Assembly (NCBI GenBank): GCA_025666215.1
Contig: CP102593.1
Location: 1,749,001 to 1,813,000, forward strand
DNA length: 64,000 nucleotides
From: Xanthomonas campestris pv. phormiicola
GTDB taxonomy: Bacteria > Pseudomonadota > Gammaproteobacteria > Xanthomonadales > Xanthomonadaceae
Direction: 5' to 3'
In this document: positions 40,060 to 49,887 of the stretch, in pieces
Numbering within the stretch: the first letter of the stretch is position 1
How the letters are laid out: each line of letters begins with the position of its first letter
Position numbers and translations under genes: made by a program
Notes under the pieces: model-generated
Database searches by the model: none
What the model saw: the letters and a program-made list of their open reading frames with translations, nothing else
What the model was told of the DNA's origin: nothing

Positions 40060-41118
40060 TCAGCCGATGTGCACGCGTTCGCCGGCGCCGGCCGCCACCA
40101 CCGCGCCGATCTGCCAATGCGCCAGGCCCAGCGTGTCCAGGCTGCGCTCCAGCGCGGCGACCTGGTCGGGCGCGGCCACCAGCACGAAGCCGATGCCGCA
40201 GTTGAAGGTGCGCCACATCTCGCTGTCGGCGACCGCGCCTTCGCGCTGCAGCCATTCGAACACCGGCGGCAGGGTCCAGGCGCTGGCGCGGATGTCCAGG
40301 CCCAGGCCGTCGGGGATGACGCGGATGATGTTCTCGGTCAGGCCGCCGCCGGTGATGTGCGCCATCGCGTGGATGCCGTCGGCGTGCGCGCCGCGCAGCA
40401 GCGACAGGATCGGCTTGACGTACAGCGCGGTCGGCGCCATCAGCGCGTCGGCCAGGGAGGTGCCGCCGACCTGCAGCTCGGCCGGGCGCCCGGCGCGGTC
40501 GTAGATGCGGCGCACCAGCGAGTAGCCGTTGGAGTGCGGGCCGGAGGAGGCGATGCCGATCAGCACGTCGCCCTGGCGCACCTTGGCGCCGTCGAGCAGC
40601 TGCGACTTCTCCACCGCGCCGACGGTGAAGCCGGCCAGGTCGTACTCGCCTGGCGGGTACATGTCGGGCATTTCCGCGGTCTCGCCGCCGATCAGCGCGC
40701 AGCCGGCCAGTTCGCAGCCGCGGGCGATGCCGCCGACCACCGCCACGGTGGTCTCCACGTCGAGCTTGCCGGTGGCGAAGTAGTCCAGGAAGAACAGCGG
40801 TTCGGCGCCCTGCACCAGCACGTCGTTGACGCACATGCCGACCAGATCGATGCCGATGCTGTCGTGCCGGCCCAGCTGTTGCGCCAGCTTCAGCTTGGTG
40901 CCGACGCCGTCGGTGCCGGACACCAGCACCGGCTCGCGGTACTTGCCGGACAGGTCGAACAGCGCGCCGAAACCGCCCAGCCCGCCCATCACTTCGGGGC
41001 GGAAACTGCGCTTGACCAAGGGCTTGATGCGTTCGACGACGGCATTGCCGGCATCGATGTCGACGCCGGCGTCGCGGTAGGTCAACGGGGCGGCGGCGGG
41101 GGTCTTGGGAGTGGTCAC
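40060..41118 (-). CDS. purM: Phosphoribosylformylglycinamidine cyclo-ligase
   Basis: I use the GTG at 41118 (V-T-T-P-K-T), giving 352 residues, because it places [11 protein letters not shown] at the usual distance from the start; a longer frame exists upstream but has no conserved content. The AIR synthetase signature [17 protein letters not shown] and [11 protein letters not shown] are present. It forms the imidazole ring in purine synthesis. Divergent to the DUF2066 gene. Confidence 0.95.
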   Translation of the reverse strand: MTTPKTPAAAPLTYRDAGVDIDAGNAVVERIKPLVKRSFRPEVMGGLGGFGALFDLSGKYREPVLVSGTDGVGTKLKLAQQLGRHDSIGIDLVGMCVNDVLVQGAEPLFFLDYFATGKLDVETTVAVVGGIARGCELAGCALIGGETAEMPDMYPPGEYDLAGFTVGAVEKSQLLDGAKVRQGDVLIGIASSGPHSNGYSLVRRIYDRAGRPAELQVGGTSLADALMAPTALYVKPILSLLRGAHADGIHAMAHITGGGLTENIIRVIPDGLGLDIRASAWTLPPVFEWLQREGAVADSEMWRTFNCGIGFVLVAAPDQVAALERSLDTLGLAHWQIGAVVAAGAGERVHIG

Positions 41119-41213
41119 GGGCGGTGGCGTCGGCGGAAAGACGGCGATTTTAACAGGCCGCATTGGCGCTACGCCCGCATTCGGGCAACAATTCGCCCCG
41201 GATACGCCGAGCA

Positions 41214-42332
41214 ATGGAACCTTCGATGCGCCGCAGCCTTGCCTTACTCCTGTCTTTCGCGCTGTGCCTGCCCGCCGCGGCCGCCCTGGCCCAGGCCGGT
41301 CTGCGCACCGAAGGCGACGTCGCCGGCGCGCAGAGCCCCTACGATGCCGAGGTGCCGGTCAACAGCCAGAGCGAGGCCGACCGCAACGGCGCGGTGGCGC
41401 GCGCGCTGGGCGTGGTGCTCGGCAAGATCTCCGGCGACCGCGCGGTGATGTCGCGCCCGGGTGTGACCCAGGCGCTGCGCAACGCCAAGAACTTCGTCGA
41501 CAGCTACGACTACCGCCAGGACCAGGGCACTTCGCCGAGCGGTGCGCCGACCTTCCGCACCACCTTGATCGCGCGCTTCCGGCAGAGCGACGTGGACGGC
41601 CTGGCTGCGGCGCTGGGTCTGCCGCTGTGGCCGCAGCCGCGGCCCAAGCCGGTGCTGTGGCTGGCGATCGATGACGGCAGCGGCCCGCGCCTGGTCGCGG
41701 TGCAGCAGTCCAATGCCGCACGCAGCGTGCTGGACCGCGCGATCGAGCGCGGCTACCGGCTCGGCCTGCCCACCGGCAGTGCCGCCGAGCAGGCCCTGGT
41801 CGGCGCGATCTGGCGCCAGGACACCGCCGCGGTGGCCAGCGCCTCGTCGCGCTACAGCCCGCCGATGCAGCTGATCGGCAAACTGTACCGCGGCAAGTCC
41901 GGCGGCTGGACCGCCGACTGGGTGTTCGTCGACAGCGGCAAGGCGCTGTCCAGCTGGTCGGTCAGCGACGCCGACGCGCGCCGGGCCATGGCCGCCGGCG
42001 CCGACGGTGCCGCCGACGCGCTGGTCAAGCGCTATGCCAAGGCGGCCAGCACCGGCCCGGCCGGCGTGTACCGGGTGGTGATCAGCGGCATCGGCAGCGC
42101 CGACGACTACCTGCGCGTGTCCGCGGCGCTGCAGAACACCTCGGTGGTGCGGCGCATCGTGCCGATCCAGGCCAGCGGTGACCGCCTGGAGCTGGACCTG
42201 GACCTGCTCAGCGGCGTGTCCGGGCTGAACCGCATGCTCGGCGCCGACAGTCCGCTGCAGCCGGTGACGGTGCCGGTCGAGGGTGGCCCGATCATCCTCA
42301 ATACCGAGCGCACGGAGTACCGGCTCAAATGA
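41214..42332 (+). CDS. DUF2066 exported protein
   Basis: Encodes 372 residues from the ATG at 41214; an ATG at 41226 (M-R-R-S-L-A-L-L) is an equally good start. A signal peptide ends A-L-A-Q-A. The DUF2066 pattern is seen in [17 protein letters not shown] and the W-L-A-I-D-D-G region. Function unknown. It is translationally coupled to the AI-2E-type permease gene (ATGA), a partnership that is common between purM and hda in gammaproteobacteria. Confidence 0.85.
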   Translation: MEPSMRRSLALLLSFALCLPAAAALAQAGLRTEGDVAGAQSPYDAEVPVNSQSEADRNGAVARALGVVLGKISGDRAVMSRPGVTQALRNAKNFVDSYDYRQDQGTSPSGAPTFRTTLIARFRQSDVDGLAAALGLPLWPQPRPKPVLWLAIDDGSGPRLVAVQQSNAARSVLDRAIERGYRLGLPTGSAAEQALVGAIWRQDTAAVASASSRYSPPMQLIGKLYRGKSGGWTADWVFVDSGKALSSWSVSDADARRAMAAGADGAADALVKRYAKAASTGPAGVYRVVISGIGSADDYLRVSAALQNTSVVRRIVPIQASGDRLELDLDLLSGVSGLNRMLGADSPLQPVTVPVEGGPIILNTERTEYRLK

Positions 42333-43498
42333 CCCTGTCCCCCGAAGCGGAAATCGCCCAGTTCCTGCGCCGCCTGAAATGGGCCGCGGTGATCCTGGGC
42401 GTGCTGTGGGTGGTGGCGCTGCTGGCGCCGATCCTGACGCCGTTCGTGCTGGCCTTGCTGCTGGGCTGGCTCGGCGATCCGCTGGTCGATCGGCTGGAGC
42501 GCGCCGGCCGTTCGCGCAACATGGCGGTGACCCTGGTGTTCGTGCTGATGGTGCTGTTGCTGGTGCTGGCGCTGCTGATCCTGGTGCCGATGCTGGAGCG
42601 GCAGATCGTCACCTTCATCGACGTGCTGCCGCAGGCGCGCGACTGGTTCACCGGCACCGCGATCCCGTGGGCCGAGCACAAGACCGGGCTGCAGCTGATG
42701 GCCTGGCTCGACCCGGAGCGGCTGATCGAATGGATCCGCGGCCACTGGCAGCAGGCCGGCGGCGTCGCCGCGACCTTCTTCGGCTACCTGTCGCGCTCGG
42801 GCTTCGCGATGGTCACCTGGGTGGTGAACCTGGTGCTGCTGCCGATCCTGACCTTCTACTTCCTGCGCGACTGGGACATCCTGGTCGAGCGCGTGGCCGC
42901 GACCATCCCGCGCAACCACATCGCCACCGTCGGCCGCCTGGCGCGGCAGTCCAACGATGTGCTGGGCGCCTTCATCCGCGGCCAGTTCCTGGTGATGCTG
43001 GCGCTGGGGGTGATCTACGCCGGCGGGCTGAGCCTGATCGGGCTCAACCTGGGCCTGCTGATCGGCATCGTCGCCGGCCTGATCAGCTTCATCCCGTACC
43101 TGGGCGCGACCACCGGCATCCTGCTGGCGATCCTGGCGGCGCTGGTGCAGGCCAAGGGTTTCGATCTGCAACTGCTGATCCTGGTCGGCGTGGTGTTCAC
43201 CGTCGGCCAGCTGCTGGAAAGCTACGTGCTGACCCCGCGCATCGTCGGCGACAAGATCGGCCTGCACCCGGTGGCGGTGATCTTCGCGGTGATGGCCGGC
43301 GGCCAGCTGTTCGGCTTCCTCGGCATGCTGCTGGCGCTGCCGGTGGCGGCGGTGGCCAACGTGCTGCTGCACTACCTGCACGAGCAGTACCGGCAGAGCG
43401 AGCTGTATGCCGGCGACAAGTCGGCGATCCTGCTCGATGGCAGCGCCGAGCGCGCGCCGCTGATCGAACTGCCGCCGCGTAGTTCCGACCAGCCGTGA
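42329..43498 (+). CDS. AI-2E family transporter (PerM-like)
   Basis: Encodes 389 residues with about eight hydrophobic segments and the family pattern L-G-W-L-G-D-P-L-V-D-R-L-E in the first third, G-L-I-S-F-I-P-Y-L-G in the middle and the G-x-x-L-x-L-P-V segment G-M-L-L-A-L-P-V-A-A-V near the end. Members export autoinducer-2 or act as sodium/proton antiporters; which applies here is unknown. Coupled at both ends: ATGA with DUF2066, GTGA with hda. Confidence 0.92.
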   Translation: MTLSPEAEIAQFLRRLKWAAVILGVLWVVALLAPILTPFVLALLLGWLGDPLVDRLERAGRSRNMAVTLVFVLMVLLLVLALLILVPMLERQIVTFIDVLPQARDWFTGTAIPWAEHKTGLQLMAWLDPERLIEWIRGHWQQAGGVAATFFGYLSRSGFAMVTWVVNLVLLPILTFYFLRDWDILVERVAATIPRNHIATVGRLARQSNDVLGAFIRGQFLVMLALGVIYAGGLSLIGLNLGLLIGIVAGLISFIPYLGATTGILLAILAALVQAKGFDLQLLILVGVVFTVGQLLESYVLTPRIVGDKIGLHPVAVIFAVMAGGQLFGFLGMLLALPVAAVANVLLHYLHEQYRQSELYAGDKSAILLDGSAERAPLIELPPRSSDQP

Positions 43499-44226
43499 GC
43501 GTGCCGCAGCTGCCGTTGGCGTTGCGCTATCCGCCGGAGCAGCGCTTCGACCGCTATGTCGGCGCCCCGCCCGGCCTGCTGGCGCACTTGCAGGCCGTCG
43601 CCGACGGCCGCGACGTGGACTGGATCTACCTGTCCGGTCCCGCCGGCACCGGCAAGACCCACCTGGCGCTGGCGCTGTGCGCGGCGGCCGAGCAGGCCGG
43701 GCGCAGCGCCGCCTACCTGCCGCTGCAGGCCGCGTCCGGGCGCTTGCGCGACGCGCTGGAAGCGCTGGAAGGCCGCGACGTGGTCGCGCTGGACGGGCTG
43801 GAGGCGATCGCCGGGCAGCGCGAGGACGAAGTGGCGCTGTTCGATTTCCACAACCGTGCGCGCAGCGCGGGGGTGACCCTGCTGTACACCGCGCAGGCGA
43901 TGCCCGACGGGCTGGCGCTGAATCTGCCCGACCTGCGCTCGCGGCTGGCGCAATGCACGCGCATCGCGCTGTCGCCGCTGGACGACGCCGGCCGCGCCGC
44001 GGTGCTGCGCGAGCGCGCGCAGCGCCGCGGGCTGGTGCTGGAGGATGCGGCGATCGACTGGCTGCTGACCCATGCCGGCCGCGACCTGGCCGGCCTGGTC
44101 GCGCTGCTCGAGCGCCTGGACCGCGAATCGCTGGCGGCGCAGCGGCGGGTCACGGTGCCGTTTTTGCGGAGAGTGTTGGGGGAGCCGGGACTCGGGACTC
44201 GGGACTCGGGACTCGGCAAAAGCTAA
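43495..44226 (+). CDS. hda: DnaA regulatory inactivator Hda
   Basis: Starts with GTG overlapping the previous stop (GTGA); 243 residues. A clamp-binding-like Q-L-P-L-A-L lies near the N-terminus, Walker A G-P-A-G-T-G-K-T at 48-55, and Walker B-like D-V-V-A-L-D-G-L-E. Hda with the DNA-loaded clamp stimulates ATP hydrolysis by DnaA after initiation. The last 12 residues, G-L-G-T-R-D-S-G-L-G-K-S, are encoded by heptamer element D and are not part of the family; the natural domain ends around V-P-F-L-R-R-V-L-G. Confidence 0.93.
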   Translation: MSVPQLPLALRYPPEQRFDRYVGAPPGLLAHLQAVADGRDVDWIYLSGPAGTGKTHLALALCAAAEQAGRSAAYLPLQAASGRLRDALEALEGRDVVALDGLEAIAGQREDEVALFDFHNRARSAGVTLLYTAQAMPDGLALNLPDLRSRLAQCTRIALSPLDDAGRAAVLRERAQRRGLVLEDAAIDWLLTHAGRDLAGLVALLERLDRESLAAQRRVTVPFLRRVLGEPGLGTRDSGLGKS

Positions 44227-44413
44227 GCGCTGGTGTGCGCATGCCGCGGCTGGCGGCAGGCCTGCGTGGCGGCGGCCTGAAACCGGACCGCGGCGAAGAT
44301 TTCGAACGTACGTGGCAGCGTCCAACCAGAATTCGATCGTCCACTTCGCGCTGAGCGCAACGGCTGCTGGACCTCAGCCTTTGCCGAGCCCCGAGTCCCG
44401 AGTCCCGAGTCCC
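44187..44413. repeat. Heptamer element, copy D, between convergent hda and murU
   Basis: The left array is four GGGACTC (44187-44214) followed by GGCAAAAGC; the right array is GAGCCCC then three GAGTCCC (44386-44413), preceded by CCTTTGCC. The two ends are inverted copies of each other, spacing included. Each array lies inside a gene: the left codes for the end of hda, the right for the end of murU, so both proteins end in G-L-G-T-R-D-S-G-L-G-K plus one residue. The core (about 170 bp) differs from copies B, C and E. Confidence 0.9.
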
Positions 44414-45117
44414 GATTCACGCCCCAACTCGCCATCCAGCTTGGCCAACCGCTGCGGCGTGCCGACGTCGGTCCAGCGGCCGCGATGGTGCAGGCCGTGG
44501 ATGCGGCCGGCGGCCATGTGCGCGCGCAGGATCGGCGCCAGCGCGAAGCGCGGCGGTGTGGCCTGTTCTGCGACCGGCGTGGCGAACGCCGCCTGCCAAT
44601 CGCGCAGCAGCTCCGGCCGATAGACGCCCACGCCGGCGTAGGTCAGCAGCGCCGCGCCATCGCTGCGCAGCGTGGCATCGGCATGCAGCGCGAAATCGCC
44701 GTGCGCCGCATAGGCCGGCGGATCGACCAGCACCAGCTGCGCCAGCCCGGCCGGTTCCGGCGCCAGCTGCGCGAAATCGAAATCGGTCCAGATATCGCCG
44801 TTGACCAGCAGGAACGGCGCCGGCCCGAGCAGCGGCAAGGCGTGCAGCATGCCGCCGCCGGTCTCCAGCGGCGTGGCGCCTTCGTGGGAATAGGCGATGC
44901 GCAGGCCGAACGCGCTGCCGTCGCCGAGCGCCTGCGGGAACTGCTCGGCCAGCCACGAGGTGTTGATCACCACCTCGCGCACGCCCAGCGCAGCCAGTTT
45001 GCGCAGGTGCCACACGATCAGCGGCGTGCCGCCCACCGCCAGCAGCGGTTTGGGCGTGCGTTCGGTCAGCGGCCGCATGCGCTCGCCGAAGCCGGCGGCG
45101 AAGATCAGCGCCTTCAT
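44374..45117 (-). CDS. murU: N-acetylmuramate alpha-1-phosphate uridylyltransferase
   Basis: The ATG at 45117 overlaps the amgK stop (ATGA) and gives 247 residues. The nucleotidyltransferase signature F-A-A-G-F-G-E-R-M-R-P-L-T is at the N-terminus, followed by T-P-K-P-L-L, V-N-G-D-I-W-T-D and a C-terminal W-T-D-V-G-T-P motif. With AmgK it forms a recycling route that converts MurNAc to UDP-MurNAc and bypasses MurA, giving intrinsic fosfomycin tolerance in Pseudomonas. The last 12 residues (G-L-G-T-R-D-S-G-L-G-K-G) come from heptamer element D. Confidence 0.93.
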   Translation of the reverse strand: MKALIFAAGFGERMRPLTERTPKPLLAVGGTPLIVWHLRKLAALGVREVVINTSWLAEQFPQALGDGSAFGLRIAYSHEGATPLETGGGMLHALPLLGPAPFLLVNGDIWTDFDFAQLAPEPAGLAQLVLVDPPAYAAHGDFALHADATLRSDGAALLTYAGVGVYRPELLRDWQAAFATPVAEQATPPRFALAPILRAHMAAGRIHGLHHRGRWTDVGTPQRLAKLDGELGRESGLGTRDSGLGKG

Positions 45118-46142
45118 GCGCCGGCCGCCGCGCGTTGCGCCAGCGCCGGCTTGATCCGTGCATCCAGCAACTGCGCCAGCGGCTGCAGGGCGGGGTGCCG
45201 CGGCAACACTTCGTCGAGGTAGCCGATGAAGCGCGGCACGTTGTCCAGGTACCAGGCCTTGCCGTCGCGGTAGTTCAGGCGCGCGAAGATGCCCAGGTTC
45301 TTCAGGTGCCGCTGCACGCCCATCCAGTCCGCATCGCGCAGGAACTGCGCCAGCGGCGGCAGCGCGATCCCGGCCTGCAGCGCACGCGCGTGGTAGCGCG
45401 CCAGCCAGCCATCGACCCGCGCCAGCGGCCAGCTCACCGTGGTGTCCTTGAACAGGCTGACCGGATCGTAGGCGACCGGGCCGAGCACGCAGTCCTGGAA
45501 ATCCAGCACCGCCGGGCCGTCGGCCACCGGCATCAGGTTGCGCGGCATGAAGTCGCGGTGCACCAGCACCTGCGGCTGCGCCAGCGCGTTGTCCATCAGC
45601 TGGCGTTGCACCGCATGCAGCGCCTCGCGTTCGGCGGCGTCCAGGGTCAGCCCCAGATGGCGCTGCAGGAACCATTCCTCGAATAGCCCGGCATCGCGTT
45701 GCAGCAGCGCCTCGCCGAACACGCCCAGCGCCGGCGGCGGCGCGATCGCCTGCAGCCGCAGCAGTTGCCCGAGCGCGGCATCGAAGTGGGCATCGGCCGA
45801 GGCAGCGTCCAGGGTCTGCGCCAGGGTCGGCCCGCCCAGGTCTTCCAGCAGCAGGAAGCCGGCCTCCGCGTCCTGCGCCAGGATCGCCGGCACGCGCACG
45901 CCGCCTTGCTGCAGCAGCGCGTGCATGCGCAACCACGGACGCACGTCCTCCAGGCCGGGCGGCGAATCCATCAGCACGCGGCTGGCGCCTGCGCCGTGGC
46001 TGCGCCAGTAGCTGCGCCAGCCGGCGTCGATCGACGCGCGCTGCAGCGTCGCCTGCGTATCGCCCAATGCGGTGCGCGCCCAGTGTTGGCGTTGCGTTGC
46101 GCGCAGGTCCGGCGCGTCGGGAAGATCGGTGCTGGAACTCAT
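45114..46142 (-). CDS. amgK: N-acetylmuramate/N-acetylglucosamine kinase AmgK
   Basis: The ATG at 46142 (M-S-S-S-T-D-L-P-D) gives 342 residues of the aminoglycoside phosphotransferase fold. Catalytic V-L-V-H-R-D-F-M-P-R-N-L-M and the metal-binding V-L-D-F-Q-D-C-V-L-G-P are visible. It phosphorylates the anomeric position of MurNAc and GlcNAc, feeding MurU, with which it is coupled. Confidence 0.93.
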   Translation of the reverse strand: MSSSTDLPDAPDLRATQRQHWARTALGDTQATLQRASIDAGWRSYWRSHGAGASRVLMDSPPGLEDVRPWLRMHALLQQGGVRVPAILAQDAEAGFLLLEDLGGPTLAQTLDAASADAHFDAALGQLLRLQAIAPPPALGVFGEALLQRDAGLFEEWFLQRHLGLTLDAAEREALHAVQRQLMDNALAQPQVLVHRDFMPRNLMPVADGPAVLDFQDCVLGPVAYDPVSLFKDTTVSWPLARVDGWLARYHARALQAGIALPPLAQFLRDADWMGVQRHLKNLGIFARLNYRDGKAWYLDNVPRFIGYLDEVLPRHPALQPLAQLLDARIKPALAQRAAAGA

Positions 46143-46225
46143 CGGGACGCTGCGGCGGACATTGGCCGCACAGCGTAAACGTGCGGCGTCGGCATGGCGA
46201 GCCGTGCCGGCGCCGCGGTGCGGCC

Positions 46226-46495
46226 TCAGCGTCTGCCGAGGAACAGCCGCAGCAGCGCGAGCAGGGCGATGGCGCCGAGCAGCGCGCCGAGGAAACCGGC
46301 CGGCTCGCCGCGGCTGTACCAGCCCATGTAGTGGCCGAACCAGCCGGCCACCAGCGCGCCGGCGATGCCGAGCAAGACGGTGAACAGGCAGCCGGAGCGG
46401 CCGCCGCTGGGCCCCAGGAAGCGCGCCAGCAGGCCGACCACGAAGCCGACCAGGATGACGTACAGCCAACTGTCGCTGCCGAACAGGTTGTGCAT
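46226..46495 (-). CDS. GlsB/YeaQ/YmgE family membrane protein
   Basis: The ATG at 46495 gives 89 residues with three hydrophobic segments; the frame open upstream would add a non-hydrophobic leader. The motifs G-L-L-A-R-F-L-G-P and G-C-L-F-T-V-L-L-G-I-A-G-A and the G-W-F-G-H-Y-M-G stretch match the transglycosylase-associated family, stress-linked small membrane proteins of unknown activity. Single gene. Confidence 0.88.
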   Translation of the reverse strand: MHNLFGSDSWLYVILVGFVVGLLARFLGPSGGRSGCLFTVLLGIAGALVAGWFGHYMGWYSRGEPAGFLGALLGAIALLALLRLFLGRR

Positions 46496-46687
46496 GGAGG
46501 CGTACCGAAACGTGGAAGTGAAGCGGATCGTGCCAGATTCGGCCGCCACGCGGCGTACATGGCGCAGCGGCGGGCGGCGCCCTTTAAGCGGCCGTGCAGG
46601 CGCGGCTCGCGCACGCGCCGTGGCGACGCACCGGATCTGGCCGCGCCCGCAGCATGGCGGCCACCGTCGCCGACGGCCGCCGCACGC

Positions 46688-48178
<1,491 letters not shown>

Positions 48179-48233
48179 GGAGCACTCCAGCTTTATTGCA
48201 AAAGAAAGTGACGCGCATTCTACGCCGCGACCG

Positions 48234-48257
48234 CCGTGTAGGGTTTTTCCTACACGG
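48234..48257. promoter_or_regulatory. Perfect dyad between the M20 peptidase and ComEA-like genes
   Basis: CCGTGTAGG-GTTTTT-CCTACACGG, a 9-base perfect inverted repeat with an AT-rich 6-base centre, about 55 bp upstream of the peptidase start. A candidate operator for a dimeric regulator; a terminator is less likely, since no U-tract follows in the right place. Confidence 0.5.
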
Positions 48258-48385
48258 TGACGCGCTGTTTACCTGCTGTTTGGAAAGGACGTTGGCGATA
48301 GGCTGTACCCATGTGGCGAGGGATGCTTTCGACACCGGCAGGAGAGGCCGGTGACGTCCCCATCCAAGTCACAAGGAGTGTTGCC

Positions 48386-48718
48386 ATGCAGTCTTTTATC
48401 GTGGTCCTGAAGTCTCTGGTCCTGGCGTTGCTGCTGACCGGTTCCGCGCTCGCCGCGGACAAGGTCAACGTCAACTCCGCTAGTGCAGCGGAAATCGACC
48501 GGGTGTTGGTGAACGTGGGTGCCTCCAAGGCACAGGCGATCGTCGATTACAGACAGGCGCACGGACCCTTCAAAAGCGTCGAGGACCTGACGCTGGTGAA
48601 GGGGATCGGACTCAAGACGGTCGAACGGAACCACGACCGGATCGAACTGGGAGCCACGAAGGCGACCACGCCGACGGTCGCCAAGACGGCAGCCGCCAAG
48701 CCGGTGGAAAGGCGTTAA
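48386..48718 (+). CDS. ComEA-like helix-hairpin-helix DNA-binding protein
   Basis: The ATG at 48386 has AAGGAG upstream and gives 110 residues. A signal peptide ends L-A-A-D at about residue 24. One HhH domain follows: V-N-V-N-S-A-S-A-A-E-I-D, then A-I-V-D-Y-R and L-V-K-G-I-G-L-K-T-V-E. The tail is Lys/Ala/Thr-rich and basic. ComEA binds incoming DNA in the periplasm during natural transformation. A nonamer repeat and a strong terminator follow. Confidence 0.9.
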   Translation: MQSFIVVLKSLVLALLLTGSALAADKVNVNSASAAEIDRVLVNVGASKAQAIVDYRQAHGPFKSVEDLTLVKGIGLKTVERNHDRIELGATKATTPTVAKTAAAKPVERR

Positions 48719-48721
48719 AGG

Positions 48722-48768
48722 GATTTAAGGATTAAACGGATTTAAAGCATTCAAGGGATTTGAAAGGA
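48722..48768. repeat. Imperfect nonamer tandem repeat
   Basis: About five units of the type GGATTTAAA with variants (GGATTAAAC, GCATTCAAG, GGATTTGAAA) directly after the ComEA-like stop; locally AT-rich. Confidence 0.65.
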
Positions 48769-48806
48769 CAAGGATACGGCTGGCGCAGGACGCGCGGTCG
48801 CGACCT

Positions 48807-48827
48807 CGCTGAGCAGGACGCTCAGCG
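48807..48827 (+). ncRNA. Candidate small RNA 5' hairpin
   Basis: CGCTGAGC-AGGAC-GCTCAGCG, an 8-base perfect stem with a GGA-containing loop, followed 31 bp later by a strong U-tract terminator. The two hairpins plus the space between them resemble a small noncoding RNA, but they could equally be the structured 3' end of the ComEA-like mRNA. No promoter was identified. Confidence 0.3.
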
Positions 48828-48858
48828 GGGGAGGCAGGAAGCCGACAAGGACGTACAT

Positions 48859-48904
48859 CGCCGCCCGGTGTTGCACAGTGACGTGCAGCCGGGCGGCGTT
48901 TTTT
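48859..48904 (+). terminator. Intrinsic terminator
   Basis: CGCCGCCCGG pairs with CCGGGCGGCG; an inner TGCAC/GTGCA stem extends the structure; six T follow (48899-48904). Terminates the ComEA-like unit or a small RNA. Confidence 0.88.
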
Positions 48905-48963
48905 GTGGGCGATGGTGTTGTGCCGCCGCGCGTTGGGCTCCTCGCCGCGATGTGCTACTCCGA

Positions 48964-49005
48964 CAGCCAACAGCCAACAGCCAACAGCCAACAGCCAATT
49001 GCCAA
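48964..49005. repeat. Heptamer array CAGCCAA
   Basis: Five CAGCCAA units and one TTGCCAA in strict 7-bp phase. Different sequence from the GGGACTC family but the same period. Confidence 0.9.
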
Positions 49006-49033
49006 CTGCTGCTATCGCTATGGCCCCATGGCC

Positions 49034-49054
49034 CCGCAGACCGCAGACCGCAGA
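49034..49054. repeat. Heptamer array CCGCAGA
   Basis: Three in-phase CCGCAGA units followed by CCGACGA, 28 bp after the CAGCCAA array. A third heptamer sequence with the same period. Confidence 0.8.
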
Positions 49055-49223
49055 CCGACGACGAACGGCCGGTAGCCGATCGCGATTCCTGCAAGGCGGC
49101 TGGGCAGCGTACCGCCGGCACCGATCGTTCCTGCGATCGGCCGGTCGGGAGAGGCGCGGGACACAGGCCGCTGCCGGCCCGCGTCGCTGCATCCGACACC
49201 ACCCGATCGTGCAGAATGCGCCG

Positions 49224-49835
49224 ATGGACTGGTGCAACGTGCCTTCGCGGGTGATCCCCGCCAACGACTACCGCCGCGAGCGCTGGCGCAACGGACTGGG
49301 GTGGACCCGGGAGATCCTGCGCCTGCCGCAGCCCGACAGCGACGATTGGCTGCTGCGCCTGTCGATCGCCGAGATCGAGCAGGATGCGGCCTTTTCCAGC
49401 TTCCCCGGCATCGACCGCGAACTGGTGCTGCTGCGCGGCGCCGGCCTGCGCCTGCGCTTCGACGACGGCGCGGTGCACCTGCTGGAACCGCCGTACGCGC
49501 GGCTGCGTTTCGCCGGCGAGCGGCCGCTGCGCGGCGAACTGCTCGACGGTCCCACCCACGACTTCAACCTGATGTGGCGCCGCGACCGGCTGCGCGCGCA
49601 GCTGCTGCATCGGCCGCTGGTCGGGCCGATGCTGTTCTTCGCCGAACCCCGAATCCGTTGGGTCGTTCATCTTCTGGCAGGGCAGGCGCAGTTCGATGCG
49701 GACTGCGGATTGCCGCCGCTGGCCGCTGGCGACAGCGCCTGGTTGGCCGCCAACACCAGGCAGCGCTTCGCTTTGAGCGGTGGCGGCGAGCTGCTGGCGA
49801 TCCGCATCGAGCCGTTGTCGGCCCCCGCCGACTGA
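49224..49835 (+). CDS. HutD/Ves family protein
   Basis: The ATG at 49224 gives 203 residues. The cupin-like HutD pattern is seen in Y-R-R-E-R-W-R-N-G-L-G-W-T-R-E-I, W-L-L-R-L-S-I-A-E-I-E-Q-D-A-A-F-S-S-F-P-G-I-D-R and T-H-D-F-N-L-M. In Pseudomonas HutD is linked to histidine use; no hut genes are next to it here, so the role is open. The response regulator starts 52 bp later on the same strand. Confidence 0.88.
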   Translation: MDWCNVPSRVIPANDYRRERWRNGLGWTREILRLPQPDSDDWLLRLSIAEIEQDAAFSSFPGIDRELVLLRGAGLRLRFDDGAVHLLEPPYARLRFAGERPLRGELLDGPTHDFNLMWRRDRLRAQLLHRPLVGPMLFFAEPRIRWVVHLLAGQAQFDADCGLPPLAAGDSAWLAANTRQRFALSGGGELLAIRIEPLSAPAD

Positions 49836-49887
49836 GCTGCCGGCGCCAAGTGCGTGGCTCTTGCGGGGTTGCCGCCGACCGCGTCCA

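Larger units (their letters stand above)
48719..49223. other. 505-bp gap rich in short tandem repeats
   Basis: Between the ComEA-like gene and hutD. It holds, in order, a nonamer repeat, two hairpins of which the second is an intrinsic terminator, and two 7-bp tandem arrays. I see no protein gene. Confidence 0.65.

Noticed and set aside
48725..49264. Minus-strand frame ending L-N-A-L-N-P-F-N-P across the nonamer repeat
   Set aside because: The peptide is just the translated repeat; the rest crosses terminators and heptamer arrays.
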